Below are positions 44,230 through 55,677 of a DNA stretch of 64,000 nt, in pieces. The notes under the pieces were generated by a model, which saw only the letters and a program-made list of their open reading frames with translations, was not told where the DNA came from and searched no databases. Each line of letters opens with the position of its first letter. The stretch's first letter is position 1. The stretch is from Trichaptum fuscoviolaceum (taxonomy: Eukaryota > Basidiomycota > Agaricomycetes > Hymenochaetales > Trichaptaceae): NCBI GenBank assembly GCA_910574455.1, contig CAJSYZ010000003.1, forward strand, positions 372,001 through 436,000, given 5' to 3'. The position numbers were made by a program, and so were the translations under genes.

Positions 44230-47200
44230 ATGGCCGGATCGCCTTGCTACGGATGCTGTGAAGGCGTGCTTAGACAGTGGGCTGTTTTGAGGCTCGGTCG
44301 GTACTGAGTTCCTTTCATGGAGCAAATTCATCCAACTTTCTGGCGACTCCATCATTTATACTCAAGTCCTCCTTCCTATCCTTTCTCATGTGATCTTCGC
44401 TGCATGCTTTATCCCAATGTGCGACGCAAACAAGATCACTGGTACAATGTCGCGTAAACTAGCATCCGAAGGAGGGCAAAGGGGCGAAAACGGAAGAGGA
44501 GAAGTTAATGTTGGGCGACATAACGAGAGAGATTTAGGTACGCACATCTAGCGTGTCGCTCTTTCCACCTTCCACCCTTTCTTCATTTCCACATGTACCA
44601 TCCACCAATGTGCGCGAGGGTGTAATCCTGTTGCTCTCCTTCATAATCGCATTCTTCGTCTTGTCATTCCGCAGAATCACGACCGACTCTTACTCCCTCC
44701 GGCTCCTCGCCTCGCGTACCAGAATGCAATCCCTAAGAGCTCGTGCAACCCTTAAAAGCACTCGTCTCATTCTGCGCATGTGGTGTCGCCGTCTGTGTAA
44801 TCCTTCGCACATCCAGCCTCTTGCTCGTGCATTAGCCTCTGTTTGCGCGCCTCAGCTCATCCATCTATAATCTCCAGTCGGACCCATCGCAAAGCGCCTC
44901 AATTCCGGTGTCTCCCCTTACTTGCATTTTCCTTACCTTGCATGGTGCTTGCTCCGCAGTTCTCTGACGGCTGGGTAACATGAAGATCGGATAGGCGCGC
45001 TGGGCCTCGATGAGGCTGGTGTGCCGTCACAGGAAAGGTGGTTTGAAGAAGGAAGGAGATTTAGTTCTAAAGGATGGAGAAGAAAGGAGGAGATGGTGAG
45101 CCTGGAGGGAGAGACTGTCGCCTGATTCTTCCATCAGGCAAACCGCGAAATCAGCTTTGTCCGTATCCTTGCACCAGCATCTCGTACTCGGCTCAGACGC
45201 CAACACCGGTAACGAAAGGCATTGACTATTGCCTGAGACCTTGCGCGTCGTGTCCTTGAGGCCTCCGCATTGTATGTGTTTGTATCTTCCGTGGAGATGA
45301 AAAGGTGCTTCGCCCGAGCCTGTGTATGTGTTTCTTCGCGAAAGCGAGCCCTCAGCATCCGTTCAGCTTCCGGTCGTCGTCGACACAATACAAAGCTCGC
45401 TGTACCTATAAGAGATGCTCGTATGGACAATGAGGGTGCGGAGAGGTGAGAGTCGAAGACGAACTTCGGGGGAAGAAATGCGTGCTCGTCCGGCACTCGG
45501 CAAGTCAAGCGATAGCCGATTATGGCAACCTCCGGAATATGACGAGATTCTTGTCGCTGGCGACTCAGAGAATATCCGGCCGGGCCCGTCGCGCTGCTTC
45601 CCTGTTCAGCGACTCCTCTTCAGCAATCAACGAGCCGCACCTTCACTCACGTTTACAGATGCTTTGACTCTCTTTCACCCTGCGATGCAAACAAAGACAC
45701 TCTTGCATCTTCGCGCTAACTACACGCCGAAGGGGAGAAAAGCGTCGAAAGAGCGCGATGTGGAAGTTAATGTTATACGGCATGATGGATGAGATGAGGG
45801 TGCGCACCGTCATTGAGGAAAGTTGCTTTTAGCTGAGGGGTGTATACCGCTTTTCGTGTCCTATCATTATCGACTAACATTTCTTAACGTCGAGCTGGGA
45901 GGCCTGGAGTGCTAGATCCCAATTTACTCTGTCTCGCCTATTCTGCTTGGTAGAACACCAGGGAATTACTTGCCAATGCTTATTTTCCCTTTTACTTCCG
46001 CCAACCCTTCCATGACGCATACCAAAACCTCATTCCCTACGAGCACGCTTCAAATTAATCACCTCCTTCGTCCTCTGTACTATTTCTAACAACTTCGATC
46101 TCTTGCCCGTGTACCATCTGCTATACGTGCACAACCCAAAGTGCTTCAATCTCTGTCTCCTTTCACTTGCAATTCTCCCTACCTTACCTGTGGCGCGAAT
46201 CTTGCGACGCATTGGTAACTGGTCGTCTTGACGCTAGATTACGCGGTCTGGTTCATGATGAAGAGGAATCTCTGTCACTTGCAGCTCGTTCTGGAGAAGG
46301 AAGTCATATACTTCGAGCGGACGGAGAAGGCATGGAGGTACTTCCCGAGAGAGAGAGGATGGCCTATCAGGTTGACGAAGCTGGGGGTGCTAAATGATCT
46401 GAGGAGGGGTAAAGTTAGGAAGAGGACAGATTGTGTGTTGGGAGGTACGCAAACTTATTTCAATATTGGCTTATAGCATCGGACTGACCTCCGCTCAAAC
46501 ATCCGCCTCAAACAACAATCATATCATTAGCGGCTACGTATAATCTGATCGACTCGTATGTCCTCCCACCAATACCGTAATTTCCTCGAGTTGGCGAGGG
46601 ACACGAAAGCGGCTGGTGCAAGTGACGTCATGGTTGTCGACCTCGAGCCTTCTACCTCAACTATGTCATCAGTGGATGCAATCGAGGATGTACTGGAATC
46701 CATCAAGCTCATCCTACGAAGCGGCATTTCGCGCAATCACGACCGATCAATATTACTTGCCTTTTTACTCGCGCACCTTCCCGATGCTTGCTCTGAATAC
46801 TCCGCCTACGCTCCCCGATCGTGCGCAACTATTGAAAGCCAGTATCTTTCCTCGCATGCGCGTCGGCATCCCATGACGACTCAACCCCTTGCTCGTCAAA
46901 CTACCACCATTCCTCGGTCCATTGAATCCGGATCTCCAGAACATAGCGTCTGGATCGCAGTTCAACCCTTTCAAGGCAATGGACCCTGCCCCGCTAAGTT
47001 TGTAGTGAAACCCGTAGAAGACGAAGGCGATGCCGGTGAGGTCAACGTGTTTTCCGCTGGAAAGGGACAGTTGGACGCTTTTCATATGAGACTAAGAAGA
47101 GGGAAAAGCATCGGAATATACATCTTTCTCTTCAAGAATCCCATAAAAGTCGATCTCTAACGAGCTAAAGGCTTTACAGTTGGCACCATCTCTTCTTGCT

Positions 47201-47495
47201 CCCCCTCTATCTGTCTTGTCGACCTTAATTTCTCAAGCAGCCTTTCTGTGGAGTCCCGCATTAGTTAATAGCGTCGAGGCAGGCGAATCTTGACCAGCAC
47301 TCTCAACTAAGTAAACTTGTCGTCATCCCCGTACCAATCTTCTGACTTGGCCTTCTCTTTCCATGTCCGGAACTCTACAAAGACCACTGGTACCCCCTGA
47401 CCCAGATCCGTGGCCAGCTGTCGTTCACTGGCACTTCTCGACTTCGATGGAATAACTTAGATTATCTGGCTATTCCGGTCATGTATGTAACTCGT
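44230..47495 (+). pseudogene. U3: decayed plus-strand gene
   Basis: Same order of segments as U2. The DEETVA segment is frameshifted (GRDCRLILPSGKPRN). The last exon (about 47402-47487) is intact and reads IRGQLSFTGTSRLRWNN, ending in VMYVTR and a stop. A stop precedes it (GESstop). The longest open frame of the block, 46558-47160, is listed separately. Confidence 0.5.
46558..47160 (+). CDS. Longest open frame in the U block, 200 residues
   Basis: Starts MSSHQYRNFLELARDTKAAG and includes SSVDAIEDVLESIKLILRSG, a middle part that in other units is read in a second frame, and the end segment IAVQPFQGNGPCPAKFVVKP followed by LFKNPIKVDL. The first 60 and last 70 residues look coding-like and recur in U2 and U4. 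The middle may be an unspliced intron or a frame accident, because the alternative frame (LPFYSRTFPMLALNTPPTL) is equally conserved between units. No family recognised. Confidence 0.35.
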   Translation: MSSHQYRNFLELARDTKAAGASDVMVVDLEPSTSTMSSVDAIEDVLESIKLILRSGISRNHDRSILLAFLLAHLPDACSEYSAYAPRSCATIESQYLSSHARRHPMTTQPLARQTTTIPRSIESGSPEHSVWIAVQPFQGNGPCPAKFVVKPVEDEGDAGEVNVFSAGKGQLDAFHMRLRRGKSIGIYIFLFKNPIKVDL

Positions 47496-48158
47496 TAATA
47501 CAATGACATAACACATTCTTTAGATTCAAGCTGTGCAAGTAGGCGTCGAAATCAGTGAGAACCAGCGGTTCGACTCAGGATCACAATGAGCAGATCTCGC
47601 GCCTTGCAGAAAGAAGGGCAGGAAACAGGGCCTCGCGAGCTCACGCAATGCATTCGACTCCAGATTTGTACCAAATTCTTGTGTCATGAGGTGCGTAGAT
47701 AGCAGATGTTTCATGTGAAACATGGCTACAACTCGCGAATGACTTCGCAGATGCCGCGCTGCGCGCAGAAAAGAGTTGAAGGTTCTTATGGGATGCGGGA
47801 GTTGGAGGAAACCAAAAAGCAAAAAGAGAACTCTGCTGTACGTCGCAATGGTAGCAGAGAGGGAATGGGAGAAACATCCTTTCAATCCATCTGCACGATT
47901 CCAAGGACATGCAAGATCAACATCTGACGCTCCGGCGTCATTCAAGAACATTCGGTGGATCAAGATTTAAATAACCTGAAATATGAACAAAGACTGATTA
48001 CATAGCAGGTGTCGACAAGAACAGCATCATTATAAGCAAATGGAGCAAAGCCCTTCGTACAGCAGCTTTCCACTTGGTGCCGTTCTATGCGTATGAATCT
48101 CAGATAGTTGACCTCGATGAATCAATGACTCGACATACCCTTTCTACGACGTATGACA

Positions 48159-50608
48159 TCACTCTCCCAGTTCTTCCTCGTTCTCGTTCTCCAGTATGGA
48201 CGTGATTTCCTCAGTCCCATTGAGCGTAGCAACTCCCGTTCCTATCACAGGAGTGCATGGCAGCACGTTCGGATCTGCAGTCGAAGATCCAGGCGTTACT
48301 GCGCTTGGTGATGCAGTCGACGGAAGGTGTTCATCAAGAGGAGGAGCAGGGTGGTCTAGCTGGCCTGAGCTATCCGGTTTGACCTCCATCTGTGTCGAAG
48401 GCAGATGTTCCGCACTTCCATGAAGGGAAGCGGGCTGGCTTGATTGGGTCGGAATGGCCTGAGTGGATGTGGTGTTGACTTGGTCTTGCTCAACGACTTC
48501 TGATGCTAGAGGTAGAGAATCAATGTCGGCTTGCTCTACCACTTCTTCGTACTGTTGCTCCTCCCGAATCTTCCTGCCCATTTCCTGACTTTACGGAAAT
48601 AGAACGCATGTTTCTGGTGGTAAAGACTTTCCTGAAATCCATTAACAGCAAAATGTAGCTTCGCGAAGGAGACTATTATAGCCAAGACGTTTTTCTGTTG
48701 CTCTAAAGTGCTATTTAGTCCCTTGTGCAAACCGTAGGAGATCACGCACCGCTAGGTTGCACAGACAAAACTCGTTCAAGACACTGAACGGGTTCATCAA
48801 GCGCACCCCGGAGTATCCCGGAAGCTATGATAACCGCACCATCGCCTCCGATAACGCGGTAGTGCTCAATGAGATGATCAAGCTGTTTTCATTGTTAGCA
48901 AGAGATTTAAGTATTGATAATCAAATATTGACCTCTTCTTGCATTTTAATGCATGATCTATAACAGATTTAAGGCGTTAATTTAGATACAGACAGGGGTA
49001 GGATATACTTCGTACATCCTGTGTGCTTTGAGATGTTTTCCAAATCTCGAAATCTTCTCATATCCTAGGAAGCCGGTAACAGCTGCCTCGGGCGGTAAAA
49101 CTCGATTTATGTATTCCTGGCACTGGTTCTCGAAGACTTCTGTCTTTTGCGTAGCCAGCCATTCATGAACGGCTTCGTAATGATCAAGGTCGTCATAACA
49201 CAGAGTAGTGTCAGTACCGGAACATCCAATTATAACAAACTACTTACATTTCTCTTCGAATGTCGTTAGTGCTTCGACAACCCCATCCATCGCCGTTTCC
49301 AAGTCGGAGAATAATTCGACGTGGATGAATTCCAAGCATTCGACATATTTACTTTCCTCTACGAGGTCTGCGCCACACATCATTAGTGATCAACCTACGC
49401 TTGAAAGCCTTTGATCCTTACCGCAGATTTTGTCATTTCCGTCCTTGTATGAGGGATTAATCCTTTGCATTTTCCATAGATACTCTGAACTCACGCTAGC
49501 GATTCTATTCCATTGCTTGAGCTTATCAGGATAAAGTGCATCTTTTTCATGCGGGCTCCAAGCGACGCCATAAATTGAGTCCCAAAGCCTATAGAAAGAC
49601 CGTCTAACTTCGCTCACTGCGTCCGGTCTCCCTAAGACTTCATTATTCATACAAAAGATTCGCCTAAACATTAATACAACATACCACTGGGAGTCACATC
49701 GAAGGCCTTCTCCAGAGATTGTACAGGATCAAGCAATCCATTCCGTAATGACTCTGCCCTTCCAATCAATCCCTTGTTGCTTCCGACGATGCTCAAGTGT
49801 GCAATGAAGCATCCCAACTATTATTGGTCGGTCAGAGAATACTTGCCCAAAAGATTTCCCGAACGTACCTCCACCTGCATCTTCTCACACTCGCTTGAAT
49901 GCAAGACAGTATCAGAACCAAACCGCAGAGATATATCGTAGAAGATCTACCTTTTGTGTTTCGCGTATCTGACTTTGTATCTCGCGATCGTTTCGTCGTT
50001 TGGCCATTCGTCTGTGAGTGCATTTGAGCCATCACAGTAGCCAACACCAAAGATACATCGTCGCTCACCCTCTTCATCGGTCTCTATACTTGCTGTCTCA
50101 GCGATGAGCGGCTCCTGAACAGTAGCGCCTGCTTCTGCTGGTGAATCGTCGCCTACATATCCATTTGAGATTTCTCGGCTGCCATCATGAAAGATGCATC
50201 GATACTCACTCTGATTCGCACTATCTGAGCTTGCTGAATCATGATTGAGAGGTCCCTGAGTAGCATCGTCTGCTACGTCTGCTGAGCCATCGCTTAAAGG
50301 TGAAGCTTCAATAAGTGTCGCAGCTGTTTCCGCGTCAGAAAGGATTCACGCATGCGTTGGTGACTTGAAAGCGATTGTCACTCACTCTTTTCTTGTTCTG
50401 TCTTCCGAATCATAAGGTCTCGCATCTCCTTCACGACAGTGAGGATATCGCTCAACGTGTCGTTCGATACTTGCGTCGAATTGACGCCTGGACGCTATCA
50501 ATATTTCAACGACATGAAAACTTGATTGTTGCGAACCTGTTCCTGGATCTGTGAAGCCGCGTCAGCTTTAAATCTGTAACTAGAGATAAGAAGGGACGAA
50601 CCAGACAT
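48159..50608 (-). pseudogene. Array membrane protein, copy D: deletion fusion
   Basis: The C-terminal tail exon (48159 to about 48575, ending EEELGE) is joined directly to the A/D-type exon that reads KHAFYFRKVRKW on the minus strand (about 48590-48650). In copy A these two points are about 1.8 kb apart (17590 and 19403). All four membrane segments and the linker are gone, and the junction is out of frame: the upstream frame runs into GRFGRSNSTKKW and stops. The first module (49205-49700) and the conserved ATG (50608) remain. If transcribed it would give a soluble truncated protein. Confidence 0.75.
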
Positions 50609-51699
50609 ATCGTCCACAGTGGGCAGAGGGATATGGCGGTGGGAGGAAAGAGAGTCGTCGGCGCTGAAGAGGCTCGACCCCTTTATAGCACATGCGAATA
50701 CAATGAGGCAGCCAGCGCTAATCAAGATAATTTTAGGCACTAGCATCAGCAATAGAAGGTCGAATACAAATAAGCGCTGGTCTGAAAAAGTAGCCAAGTT
50801 GCACGACCATCTCCTCGCATCACCTGTGAAGTCCGAGCGCGAAGCCTTCGAGGTGTCTTGTACCTAGCGGCAGGACTCGGAACACAGTACCGCTATAGTG
50901 CTTCGGGGTTTCACCCTCATAAGATAATATCCGGACGATCCAAATCGTAGATCGTGTTGTCAGTCGTAAAGACAGATCAGACATTATCCCAAGAATGCAA
51001 TCCCCAAGAGATTTGGATCCAGAGGCGGTGTAGGGTATTATAGATAGCAAGACTCGACAAAGCAATAGAAACGGAATGTGGCGAGCAACAATCCGTGCGA
51101 GAGAGCGGTACGAACGTAAGACTCAGAGGAATGTATTGACTACGATCAAGGAGAATTGACCAGCGTCGATATGAGATTTGACGTGCAGGAAAGCAGGAAG
51201 AAGACATGGGATGGGGGTATGATAGATGAGACAGGCACTGAGTGATAACACGTAGGAATGGCGAGATAGTCGGAGTTTGATACCAACAGCGGGAGGCGTG
51301 AAGACAACTCGCATGCTACATCGTTGCAATTCCCTCTGGTAAGGTCAGTCAATCTTCCGTGCCAAAGAAAATGTGCTGTACTTGCTCGAAATCTGACGTG
51401 AAGATGTGCTCAGTGTCATAAGCGTCCGGTGACCATACGAGAGTCTAGAACATATTTATTGTTGAAAGAATAGCCATACTTCGACACTTGATAAGAGATG
51501 CATGAAGAGGAGAGCGTCAACTGCATATCTCATATTTCTTGAACGGTGATGGGCGACGGAGGAAGAAAAGTGTTGTGGTGCGTGGCTTCCGGGAAATAAA
51601 CAAATGTATCCGGCAATTTGAATCGGCGACTCGGAGAATAAAAGTAGCCGGTCCGGGTGCGCTTTCGTCTCAGACTCTTGAGTCTTCAGATCTATTTCG
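50609..51699 (-). other. Upstream region of copy D
   Basis: Counterpart of 59841-60860. The exon open in E is stopped by TAG after MF. There is no intact gene. Confidence 0.4.
50682..50687 (-). promoter_or_regulatory. TATA box of copy D
   Basis: Minus-strand CTATAAAGGGG about 75 bp upstream of ATG 50608. The promoter is kept although the gene body is broken. Confidence 0.45.
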
Positions 51700-54600
51700 T
51701 TTTCGGTGGTTCCATACCTCAATCCCTGATATTTTCTGCAGCATTGACGAGTTTTGTGACAATAGAATTGCTACGGATGCTGTGAAGGCGTGCCTTGCAG
51801 TGGGCTGTTTTGAGGCTCGGTCGGTGCAGAATTCCTTTCATGGAGCGAATTCACTCAACTTTCTCGCGACTCCATCATTCATACTCAAGGCCTCCTTCCT
51901 ATCCTTTCTCATGTGATCTTCGCTGCATGCTTTATCCCAATGTGCGACGCAGGCAAGACCACTGGTGCAATCTCGCGTGAACTACCATCTGAAGGAGGGC
52001 AGAGGGGCGAAAAAGCAAGATGAGAAGTTAATGTTGGGCGACATAGCGAGAGAGATTTAGGTACGCACATATGCTCCTGGCGTGTCACTCTTTCCACCTT
52101 CCACCCTTTTTTCCTTTCCACATGTAACCTCCACCGATGCGCGCGAGGTTGTTATCCTGTTCCTCTCTTTCAGAATCGCATTCTTCGTCCTGGCATTCGC
52201 AGGATCATGACCGACTCTTACTCCCTCCGGCCCCTCGCCTCGCGTACCAGAATGCAATCCCTAAGAGCTCGTGCGACCCTTCAAAGCGCTCGTCTCTTTC
52301 TGCGCATGTGGCGTCGGCGTCTGCGTAATTCTTCGCACATTCAGCCTCTTACTCGTGCATTAGCCTCTGTTTGCGCGCCTCAGCTTATCCATCTATAGTC
52401 TCCAGTCGGATCCACCGCAAAGTGCTTTATTTGCAGTGTCTCCCTTTACTTTCATTTTCCATACCTTGCTGGGTGCGTACTCTGAGATTTCTGTCCGCTG
52501 GGCAACGATAAGCTCGAGTAGGCGCTCTGGGAGTCGATGAGGCTGGTGTGCCGTTACAGGAAAGGCGGTTTGAAGAAGGAAGGAAATATAATTCTAAAGG
52601 ATGGAGAAGAAAGGAGGAGATGGTGAGCCTGGACGAAGAGACTGTCGCTTGTTTCATCATCAGGCAACCCGCCAAACCAGCTTTGTCTGTATCCTTGCAC
52701 CAGCATCTCGTACTCGGCTCGGACGTCAACACTGGTAACGGAAGGCATTTGTTGTTGGCTGAGACCTTGCGCGTCGTGTCCTTGTGGCTTCCTCATTGTA
52801 TGTGTTTGTATCTTCCGTGGAGATGAAAAGGTGCTTCGCCCGAGCCTGTGTATGTGTTTCCTCGCGAAAGCGAGCCCTCAGCATCCGTTCAGCTTCCCGT
52901 CGCCTTGATGCGGTCCAAAGCATGTTGAAGCTGGAAGAGATAGTCGTATGGACAATGAGGGTGCATAGAGGTGAGAGTCGAAGATGTTCAGGGGAAGAAA
53001 TGCGTGCTCGTCCGGCACTCGGCAAGTCAAGCGATAGCCGATTTTTTTGCACCTCCGGAATATGACGAGATTCTTGTCGCTGGTGACTCAGAGAATAACC
53101 GGCCGGGCCCGTCGCGCTGCTTCCCTGTTCAACGACTCCTCTTCAGCAATCAACGAGCCGCACCTTCACTCACGTTTACAAATGCTTTGACTCTCTTTCA
53201 CCCTGCTATGCAAACAAAGACATTCTTGCATCTTCGCGCTAACTACACACCGAAGGGGAGAAAAGCGCCGAAAGAGCGCGATGTGGAAGTTAATGTTATG
53301 CGGCATGACGGATGAGATGAGGGTGCGCACCGTCATTGAGGAAAGTTGCTTCTAGCTGAGGTGTGTATACCGCTTTTTGTGTCCTATCACTATCGACTAA
53401 CACTTTCTTAACATCGGGCTGGGAGGCCTGGATGAGCCACTGTGCTAGATCCCAAATTACTCTGCTTCGCTTATTCTGCTTGGCAGAACACCGGGGAATT
53501 ACTTGCCAATGCTTATTTCCCCTTTAACTTCCGCCAACCCTTCCATGACGCACACCAAAACCTCATTCCCTGCGAGCACGCTTCAAATTAATCACCTCAT
53601 TCGTCCTCTGTACTATTACTAGCAACTTCGATCTCTTGCCCGTGTACCATCTGCTATACGCGCCTAACCCAAAGCACTTCAATCTCTACGTCGCCCTTCA
53701 TTTGCAGTTCTCCCTACCTTGCCTTTGACGCGATCTCTGCGACTCATTGATAACTGGTTGTCTTGACGCTAGATTACGCGGTCTGGTTCATGATGAAGAG
53801 TAATCTCTGTCACTTGCAGCTCGTTCTGGAGAAGGAAGTCATATACTTCGAGCGGAAGGAGGAGGCATGGAGGTACTGCCCAAGAGAGAGAGGATATTCA
53901 AACAGGTTGACGAAGCTTGGGGTGCTAAATGATCTGAAGAGGGGTAAAGCTCGGAAGAGGACAGATTGTTTGTTGGGAGGTACGCAAACCTATTTCAATA
54001 TTGACTCATAGCATCGGACTGACCTCCGCTCAAATATCAGTCTGAAACATCAAGCATGACCTTGACGGTTGCGTACGATCTCATCGACTCGTATATCACC
54101 ATTGTCCTCCCACCAACACCGTGACTTCTTCGAGTCCGTGAAGGTGGCTGGTGCAAGTAATGTCATGGTCGACGTCCTCGAGTTGATCCCTGCACTTTCA
54201 CCTTCTACCTCAACTATGTCATCAGTGGATGCAATCGAGGATGTCTGGAATCCATCAAGCTCATCCTACGAAGCGGCATCTCGCGCAATCACGACCGAAG
54301 AATATTACTTGCCTTTTTACTCGCGCACCTTCGCGATGCTTGCGCTGAATACTCCGCTTACGCTCTCCGATCTTGCGCAACTCTTGAAAGCCATCATCTT
54401 TCCTCGCATGCGCGTCGGCATCCTAAGTCGACTCAACCCCTTGCTCGTCAAACTACCACCATTCCTCGGTCCATTGAATCCGGATCTCTAGATCACAGCG
54501 TCTTGATCGCAGCTCAGCCACTGCCAAAGCAATGGACCCTGCCCTGTTGAGTTCGTAGTTAAAACCATAGAAGACGAAGGCGATACCGGCGATTTCGACG

Positions 54601-55066
54601 TGTTTTCAGTTGGAAAGGGACAGCTGGACGCTTTTTCATATGAGACTAAGAAGAGGGAACAGCATCGGAATATGCAGCTTTCTTCAAGAATCCCATAAAA
54701 GTCGATCTCTAACGAGCTAAAGGTACTGTTGACACCATCTCTTCTCGCTCCCCCTCTATCTGCCTTGTTGACCTTAAATCCTCAAGCAGCCTGCCTGTGG
54801 AGTCCCGCATCAGCTAATAGCGTCGAAATCGGTCCATGGTCACTGGCAGGCGAATCTTGGCCAGCATACTCAAGTAAGTAACCTTGTCCCCATCCCCGTA
54901 CAAATCTTCTGACCTTGACCTTGACCTTCCATGTCCAAAATCCTACAAAGACCACTGGTATCCGCTGACCCAGATCCGGGCCGATCTGTCGTTCACTGGC
55001 ACTTCCCAGCTTCGATAGAATAACTCAGATTATCTGGCTAGTCCAGTTATGTATCTAACTCATTAA
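51700..55066 (+). pseudogene. U4: decayed plus-strand gene
   Basis: Same segments as U2 and U3. Retained pieces include the DEETVACFI segment (open, listed separately), HLRANYTPKGRKAPKERDVE (53230-53300), LTKLGVLNDLKRGKARKRTD (53905-53970) and LPFYSRTFAMLALNTPLTLS (54310-54370). The last exon has a TAG (QLRstop). The stop palindrome CATTAATG is kept at 55061-55068, overlapping the stop of the minus-strand tail relic. Confidence 0.5.
52620..52826 (+). CDS. Conserved DEETVACFI segment, unit U4
   Basis: From ATG 52620 the frame reads MVSLDEETVACFIIRQPAKP, then SVSLHQHLVLGSDVNTGNGR and HLLLAETLRVVSLWLP. It is open to 52826 (68 residues). The same stretch is open in U5 (61818-62024) with very few changes but broken in U2 and U3. 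A domain-like beta pattern is plausible. It is probably one exon of the plus-strand gene rather than a whole gene. No family recognised. Confidence 0.35.
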   Translation: MVSLDEETVACFIIRQPAKPALSVSLHQHLVLGSDVNTGNGRHLLLAETLRVVSLWLPHCMCLYLPWR

Positions 55067-55500
55067 TGCATTGGCATAACACCCTCTTTGAATTCAAGCT
55101 GTGCATGTAGGCGTCGAAATAAGTGAGAACGAGCGGTTCGACTCAGGATCACAGTTAGTAAACCACACGCCTTGCAGACAAAAGACAGTAAAGAGGGCCT
55201 CGCGATGCATTCGACTCCATGAGACACGAAGGCCCAGTACGAGGAAACACGTATAAAGCGGCTGATTAGACGAGAAAGATGAGCACTCCATGATTGACTT
55301 CGCAGATGAGGTTGTGCAGGCGGAAGAGAGTTCGGGGTTGGCATGAGCTGGAAGAAAGCAAAGACAGAACTCGTTGTCCGTGTCGCTACAGAAAGGGCGT
55401 ACATATATAAAATAGGAAAATAATTTATCCAATCCATCCGCAAGGTTCAAAGGACACGTCAGATATCAATCTGACGTTCCGGCGCCATTCAAGAACGATA
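55063..55500 (-). pseudogene. Minus-strand membrane-protein tail relic of unit E
   Basis: The last part is in frame (VCKACGLLTVILSRTARS, ending EFKEGVMPMH), as at 25405. Upstream pieces are shifted. It overlaps the U4 stop codon in CATTAATG. Confidence 0.4.
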
Positions 55501-55677
55501 ATGAGAGAAAACGTCAATTACATAGCAGGACACGGAATAAAAGCATCATTATAAGCAAATAGGGCAAAGGCCTTCGTACGGCCACTTTTCACCTGGCGCC
55601 GTTCTATGGATATGAATTTCAGAAAGTTAATCTCGATGAATCAATGACTGAACATACCCCTTCTGCAAAATCCGGCA

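Noticed and set aside
43657..44355. 232-residue minus-strand frame upstream of copy C
   Set aside because: The equivalent frame is interrupted in the other units and covers promoter sequence; probably chance.
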